Below, in pieces: positions 58,500 through 64,000 of a stretch of DNA of 64,000 nt. Source of the stretch: Epiperipatus broadwayi (lineage: Eukaryota > Onychophora > Udeonychophora > Euonychophora > Peripatidae); contig JAQFVV010000013.1 in NCBI GenBank assembly GCA_028023455.1, forward strand, positions 122,001-186,000, in the 5' to 3' direction. Under the pieces are notes generated by a model, which saw nothing but the letters and a program-made list of their open reading frames with translations, was not told the origin of the DNA and ran no database searches. The position numbers were made by a program, and so were the translations under genes. Every line of letters starts with the position of its first letter. Position 1 is the stretch's first letter.

Positions 58500-59400
58500 T
58501 TTTCTTCCATGTTTTAGATTATGTCTACTCTTGAGTCTAAGTTAGTTTGTGATGTTGATGTGTATCCTCTTGTCAGTAAGCTATGTCTGTTTCTGTAATC
58601 ATTTTCCTTGTTTTCTGTGTAGTATGCTTCAAAGCATTTTTATGGTGGCTGTTGGATGAGAAATAGCTTCCATGTTTCCTCGTATTTCAATTTTGTAGTT
58701 AGGGTTTCATCTCTTTTTTTCCATTTTTGAAAGCTTCTGTAAAAATAATGTGTTTTCATCCCATTGTGGGATTGTAAACATCTTCATGCATCTGACTGTC
58801 CATATGGCATATGTAATATATATGGACAGGTTGAAATTCTAAGCAGTCCTTAAGAGAAGTTATTAGGTAGTAGTCTATTTTTGAGTTCTTTAAGATAATG
58901 TTTCTAATGTTGTCGAGTCCTGTGCAGTTTCATATGATGTGTTCACATGTTTCTTCATGTCTGTGGCAGTTGTTATAAACTGGGTCAATTTTAGATATGT
59001 GTCTCTTGTAGTATAAGAATGCATTTGTTGACATGGCATCTAAGTTAACTTTTATTAAATAGTCCAGGTATTTAGGCTCCATGTTCCAACGTTTGAAACA
59101 TGAAGTTATCTTCTTGTTTGTTATGCCTAGTATGGTGTGTATTGTTTTATCATGGGTGGAGCAACTCATAGGCTCCTAAACGTTTTGCTTATTTTGGAAG
59201 CACTCTTTGCTGAGAACCATGTATTTTTGCAGTAACTCAACAATTGTGCTTATCCAACTAGTTTTCCAGAGAGGAGGCCTGTCTGTAGGAGTAACTGGGG
59301 TGATAATTGAATATACTTTAAACACAAATGATTCATTTATGCTTTTAAACCTCTTACTGGTGGATGAGTGCATGGAGATTTATACATAAATGAACAGCAC
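58500..59400 (-). pseudogene. LINE remnant, C-terminal RT part
   Basis: The minus strand reads TDRPPLWKTSWISTIVELLQ (about 59280-59220). Further on it reads MSCSTHDKTIHTILGITNKK, NLDAMSTNAFLYYKRHISKI and a finger-like CHRHEETCEHII (about 58940). Beyond a stop, NCTGLDNIRNIIL continues. The basic WK segment and a C-terminal CX-E-H motif are common in LINE ORF2 proteins. I cannot fix the clade. It is 5' truncated and frameshifted. Confidence 0.55.
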
Positions 59401-60795
59401 ATGTCAAAAGATTAATTTCCTTCTGTATGATTAGTTATAACCTAAATAGGATTTACCATTATCATAAAAACTATAGTAAAGTCTATTATAAAATACATTT
59501 TTAGAAAATTATTTTTTTTCCATTCACATGTCCAATCCAATGAAGATATGGTTTTACATTAGTAGGCTTTATTGGTAATCTTATAACATATTCAATCTAC
59601 ATGCTTAAAATGCTAATAAAATTGGAATTTAAATAAAATTGTCAAATTTTATATGACCAGATTTCAGTCCAGAAAGTGGTAATATAAGGCAGTTGTTTAT
59701 TCAGTAGTCCATTTTATATATTATAATGAGGAAAACTAATATTTATTTTTTTATTGATGAAAGATATTGAAATAAAAAAAGAGTGCAGCACCATTTATAT
59801 TAGTGTTTAAAAAACTGATCTTCACAGAGATATTAATTTGATCTGTTGTACAGAATTATACTATTATATAGGGTATATGAGCACAGACTTTCACATGACC
59901 CATCACTCTCTACTCTATTGCAAATTTACATTGTTTTATTGTAAGAATAATAGATTTTGTCCCTGTAAGTATATGATATCTCATAAGTATTGTGCATCAC
60001 ATTACAACGATATCTCATCAATATGCTAAATCATATTGCAGTAAATGTTTTTATTTTATGATTAAAATAATTAGTCATTTGTTTATTTGAAATAATATTT
60101 ATTCATTTTCATTGTTTTTGTCAATTTCTGATGGAATTAGAAGTAGAAAAACATTTTATTTTTATTATCATTATTACATATATTTATGCAAATTGGACCA
60201 TATAAAGCTGTTATTTTTATAGCCAACTTGTATAACATTTTAACTGCTATTTCTAATAACAGAAAAAAAGCCTAAAATTTCCTGAAAGAGGTCAAATGAG
60301 GATTGGAACATCATTTAAGGGACCAAAGAATCTGTTTCTTAGATCTAAATTAGATTATGTGAACTGTATGAATTGAATTATTACTATTATAGCAAATGGT
60401 ACTATTGATGGAATACCTTGCAATTAAATAGAATAATGATTGGCATAAGAGAATTCTGTGATATAATTGTTTAAACTATGATAGTTATACAATAATATTT
60501 TATAGTTGAAAAGCATAAATCCTTTATAGCATTCATGTCACAAACCTTTAGCTATGAAATGGCAACTCATCCATAAATGATTTATTTTGCAATAAAATGT
60601 TGTGGTAGACACTGGTTTGTTAAAGTTGTTGATATTTGCAGTGTCTATAGAATTTTTTTATTACTGTAATTTTCTAATAATTGTCTATCAGTTCCTTTTA
60701 GGAAGCATTGGTTTCTGATAACCACTAGTAGTAGATTTTGTAGTCATTACTCTTGAGGCTATTGATTTTGAAATATAGTTACCTATTTTAGATAT
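59400..60795. other. AT-rich stretch, one weak repeat scrap
   Basis: GGGTATATGAGCACAGACTTTC at about 59869 resembles the minus-strand 3' end of the hammerhead repeat but is short. Nothing else is recognised. Confidence 0.4.
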
Positions 60796-60796
60796 T

Positions 60797-61125
60797 TGAA
60801 AACCAGGCACTCTTCACAACGATGGAGCTTAATTGTAAGCATAGGGGATTTAAATTCAGATTTTTAAGCATCATCCATTATCCACACTATCTCATACAAC
60901 TGATACACATGACCACACACATGTAGAAAAGATAAATAATCACCAATATACGTATTCCGTGCTAAACCAGCACTCATCAGTTGGAGCACGAAATACGTAT
61001 ATTGAATTATTATTTATCTTTTCTACATGTATGTGGTCATGTGTATCAGTTGTATGAGATGGTATGGATAGATTGAGCATGCTTGAAAATCTGAGTTTAA
61101 ATCCCCTATACTTACTACTATTTTA
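60797..61125. mobile_element. Hammerhead repeat, fold-back copy with junction in stem II
   Basis: The minus arm (60835-60984) runs from the T-arm-like end through the ribozyme to CCAACTGATGA. The plus arm (60985-61125) begins AGCACGAAATACGTATATTG, the 3' strand of stem II, and runs out to the same 3' end (AAATCCCCTATACTTAC). The minus ribozyme keeps CTGATGA and stem II (GTGCT/AGCAC), but its GAAA box is GGAA. The arms are about 135 bp and highly similar. The preceding phrase AAAACCAGGCACT-TTCACAA also precedes the copy at 22.5 kb. Confidence 0.75.
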
Positions 61126-61429
61126 GATATGTATGCCCCTGGCAATTTGTATCAACAATTTTATCTTTTTGAAACTCGGACCACTTTTGAAATTAACTTG
61201 AGTGTTGACTTCCTTACATTTTCTGAACTTTCTGTCTGTTAAAGAATAAAATTACTATGTTAATATGTATCTTTATTTTTGTTTTATATGATGAACAAAA
61301 ATATACTGTTAATATAAAAAATATTTATTTTATTCAATCCATGTTATAGATAAATAAGAAAGTTAAATGTAAATAAGTTTTAAAATCTTAGTGAATAATT
61401 TCTATTTCAATTCAATGTTACTGAGATGT

Positions 61430-61450
61430 CGGGGGGGGAGGGGGGGTTAA
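61430..61450. repeat. G-rich tract
   Basis: GGGGGGGAGGGGGGG at 61432-61446; another run of nine G is at about 61599. Both are possible G-quadruplex formers or replication-slippage sites. In between (61518-61568) a GAAAAATAGAATCTTTCTTGT unit is tandemly repeated. Confidence 0.7.
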
Positions 61451-61644
61451 TAATTTACACGGCTGTAAAGTTAAAAAAAAATATTGCAATTTAAAACAAT
61501 ATTTTTAATGAAAAAATTTTCCCTGTGAAAAATAGAATCTTTCTTGTGAAAAATAGAATCTTTCTTGTAAAACTAAAATCTGGAAAACTATATAAAGGGG
61601 GGGGGGGTAAATAAGGTAACAAAAAGGCACATTCATTTAAGGCA

Positions 61645-61838
61645 AATGAAAGAATAAACAGCTACCCTGATTTAGTATATAACATAATGTTTCGAGGGTA
61701 TTATTTTCATCGCTTCTTCAGGTGTTACTGGTCTGACCAGTAACAGTAACAGTATGGGAATCGAACCTGGATTTTTAGTTTCATGAATATTGATTTAAGA
61801 TTATGCTCTAACCAGATCGACTATTCTGCCACAGTAAT
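61645..61838 (-). mobile_element. tRNA-headed SINE, family B
   Basis: The minus strand starts with GTCGATCTGGTTAGAGCATAA (A-box region), then CAGGTTCGATTCCCATACTG (B-box region), AACACCTGAAGAAGCGATGA, CCCTCGAAACATTATGTTAT and a final AT-rich part. This is clearer than the copy at 10.4 kb. CTGAAGA ... CGAAA resembles the conserved 3' region of some PLEs and a very decayed hammerhead core, but no stem II forms. Confidence 0.6.
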
Positions 61839-61984
61839 TGGTTTTAAATAATTTGAAATTATTTTGGTATATAAAGTAATAAAAAAAGTTTGAAGTAGAA
61901 ATAATGGATCAAAAATATATAGAAAAGACTTGCTAAATATATAACCAAAAAACAAAAAAAAAACAGAAATGTAGTGATGAATAG

Positions 61985-62055
61985 AAAAGATATATATATA
62001 TATTAAAGTTATTATAATAGCTATATTAAAGTTATTATAATAGCATTTTAATTAA
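61985..62055 (+). repeat. TA microsatellite and 23-bp tandem duplication
   Basis: (TA)n at 61990-62004, followed by TATTAAAGTTATTATAATAG twice in tandem (62003-62045). Confidence 0.8.
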
Positions 62056-62426
62056 TTTGCTTCGTATGATATAATGATTAGTTATCTTAATAAAGTTTTG
62101 AACTTTATCATATCATTACAAGTACTTTGTTTTCTATACATATATTTGTAGTGGTGATTCACTCTCTTTACTTATTTTTACTCTTAATGGAAGATGAGTA
62201 ATTAATTGACTCTAAATATTAATGCCATGTCTACGTCTCCAATTTAGTTTCTGGTTATTAGCTTTTTTCAGTAAGAACCGTTGATTTGCACATCTAGTAG
62301 CTACTGCGTCTCACACACACACACAAAAAAAACAATTGCCAGAGCACCATCTTATAGCGTACTAATGATCAAACTTCCAATAAATGTATGTCTCTGTGAC
62401 ACAATAATATAAATATTAAAAATAAG

Positions 62427-62559
62427 CAGATAAATGATAGTTTTTTCTCATGTGTCATAGCATCAGCCGGGAAGTAAACCCGCCAACCTGGAACAACTGC
62501 TTGTAAAGCAGCTGTCCCTGACTCTCGACCACCAATGCTTGACAGATAAATGATAGTTT
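62427..62559 (-). mobile_element. Short tRNA-like SINE (family A) with perfect 17-bp target-site duplication
   Basis: The minus strand reads GTCAAGCATTGGTGGTCGAG, CTTTACAAGCAGTTG, a B-box-like GGCGGGTTTACTTCCC, GGCTGATGC, TATGACACATG and an A-rich tail. The flanks CAGATAAATGATAGTTT at 62427-62443 and 62543-62559 are identical. It is the clearest proof of retrotransposition for this family in the window. Confidence 0.9.
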
Positions 62560-63074
62560 GTAATAGAAATTTGGTGATCAGTTAACTCTGTAATATAAGT
62601 AAGCAAAAATTACAGACTTAAATTTAAACATTTTACAATAAGTATAATAACTGTACTATAAATAGCCTAAACTATTTCTAGGCTAAAATCATCTTACTCA
62701 TAGCTAATTAGTCATTCAAAAAAAAGAAAAAAAATTAAAAAACATAATAGGAAACAACATTTTTTGATAGAATGAGCTATTCGTCAGTAGTATTTAAAAA
62801 GTTTATTACAATAAAACAATTAGCATGGGCTAAATTATCTTCAATTGTAAAGATCAGGGATTCAATTTCTGTAAGAATATGGTGTCTCTCTATTAATCAA
62901 TAATAATGACTACCACACATTGCAATCATATCTTTGTTTATTTTTATAGTTATCATTCATGTGATGAAACTACATTTACCTGGAACTTTTACAGTCTAGA
63001 TAAAAATAGCTAGATTAGTTAGTCTGATTGGCTATGAGCAGTTAAGTTTAAAAAAAAGTTTAAACTTGTTTGTA

Positions 63075-63170
63075 ACCCAAAGAAATTTTAAGATTTATAT
63101 GACTCAAACTTGAACACCATGTCATGGAATTGTAGACTAATACGCCTAACCACTAAGCGATAAGGAAACT
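63075..63170 (-). mobile_element. Possible tRNA-derived SINE head
   Basis: The minus strand reads ATCGCTTAGTGGTTAGGCG (A-box-like, as in many tRNA genes) and about 40 bases later GTGTTCAAGTTTGAGTC (a decayed B-box region). It does not match families A or B and shows no complete cloverleaf. It could be a third SINE or a tRNA pseudogene. Confidence 0.4.
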
Positions 63171-63174
63171 ATCA

Positions 63175-64000
63175 TATTATATCCTCAAAACATATTTCTT
63201 CATTATGAATTTCTGAACCATTAAGTATTTTTAAAAAAAAAAACAATAAATAAATTGAATAATCAATTGGCTTTATTACTTGAGAACTCATAAGAATTCT
63301 ACATGTGGAAGTGATAAAAATGAGTATGATCTGAGAACCAAAAAAAAAAAGATAATATTAGAATTTGCTACTCTACCACTGAAGCATAGCATACAGGGCA
63401 AAATATTTACAAATATTTGTAATTTACAATGGGTTGGCTAACTGCATCATATACAAAGTATGGTAAAAATATATCTAGTAATATAGAAGATCAAACAAAC
63501 AAAAATAATTATGCAAAATATAAAGCAAATTTAAAGCAGAGTAGATATTACAATATATATAGCTAGGAAATTACACAATTAGTCAAAGTACTAAAATATT
63601 GCAATTAATTAAATTTTGGGGGTAATGAATGTGAGATCATGTATATGTATAAATAGAAAAAAATAGAAACAGTTCATATCACTAACTAAAAATTCATATA
63701 TAAAATATTAAATTCTAACTTTTACCTTTGTATGTAAGATAGTGCTACTGAAAGAAATATAGCACTACCAGAGTGATAGATATTTTATACACAAATGTGT
63801 ATTAAACAATGATTATTTTCTTAACCTATTAGATCCTAACATCAAATAAAAAGGCACAAATATACTACCCACATGTTTTGAGACATTGTATATGAATTAA
63901 ACTTTTTAGTATAATTATATAAGAGCATTTTGAAATTGATTGACAGTTCATGGAAGACCTGGAATGAGTAAAACATTTTCTGGATAGTTTTTGTGTAGGA
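63175..64000. other. AT-rich stretch to the window end, nothing recognised
   Basis: No open frame or named repeat seen. Confidence 0.5.

Noticed and set aside
14151-62559. Calling the nine tRNA-like units functional tRNA genes
   Set aside because: Poly-A tails, target-site duplications, copy number and decayed anticodon arms mark them as SINEs.
1-64000. CRISPR arrays, bacterial operons, riboswitches, origins
   Set aside because: Sequence is eukaryotic in character (SINEs, LINEs, PLEs, long AT-rich non-coding DNA); no regularly spaced repeat array or operon-like gene packing is present.

Overview
This is a very A+T-rich (roughly three quarters A+T by eye), intron- and transposon-dominated stretch of a metazoan genome, most likely an invertebrate. 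It has no operons, few long open frames, many tRNA-derived SINEs, several decayed LINEs, Penelope-like retroelements, fold-back elements and microsatellites. I cannot name the species. No intact host gene is visible. The only host-like coding signal is at the left edge (1-210 and 790-960): a coding-like stretch with one frame break, and a possible terminal exon in a GC-richer island.

The main object is a Penelope-like element (PLE) at about 36.7-41.5 kb. ORF1 (36755-37975) is an SGNH/GDSL-type hydrolase with all catalytic blocks in place. ORF2 (38280-40922) is a long reverse transcriptase with a YIDD box, a CX2CX4CX2C knuckle and a C-terminal GIY-YIG endonuclease. A PLE-like N-terminal RT segment lies between them, in the ORF1 frame behind a single UGA, and passes into the ORF2 frame at an 8-T run. 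The element is therefore either a recoded SGNH-RT polyprotein or a recently broken one. A second, much older PLE of another type lies at 15.99-17.24 kb.

The second object is a dispersed repeat of about 350-400 bp carrying a type I hammerhead ribozyme motif. It has the CTGATGA and GAAA core boxes, a 6-bp stem II, a 3-bp minimal stem III, a CCAA/TTGG inner stem I and a co-varying outer stem I. It ends in a tRNA T-arm/B-box-like sequence. I find it at 3.5, 7.3 (fold-back), 8.9, 14.7, 22.6, 36.5 (directly upstream of the PLE ORF1), 44.6-45.0 (5'-inverted), 57.1-57.6 (fold-back) and 60.8-61.1 kb (fold-back). Only the 44.9-kb copy keeps every core base. Several fold-back junctions fall inside or just beside the ribozyme.

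The rest is background. A short tRNA-like SINE occurs at nine sites, three with clear target-site duplications. A second tRNA-headed SINE occurs at 10.4 and 61.7 kb. An RTE-like LINE family has five 5'-truncated copies (13.1, 19.3, 50.6, 51.8 and 54.7 kb), and three other LINE remnants lie at 28.9-32.0, 46.1-49.2 and 58.5-59.4 kb. Between 28 and 35.4 kb there is a cluster of fold-back elements and long repeats (28.4, 32.7-33.2, 33.3-33.9, 33.9-34.3 and 35.1-35.35 kb). The remaining stretches are AT-rich DNA with TA microsatellites and no coding signal that I can support.
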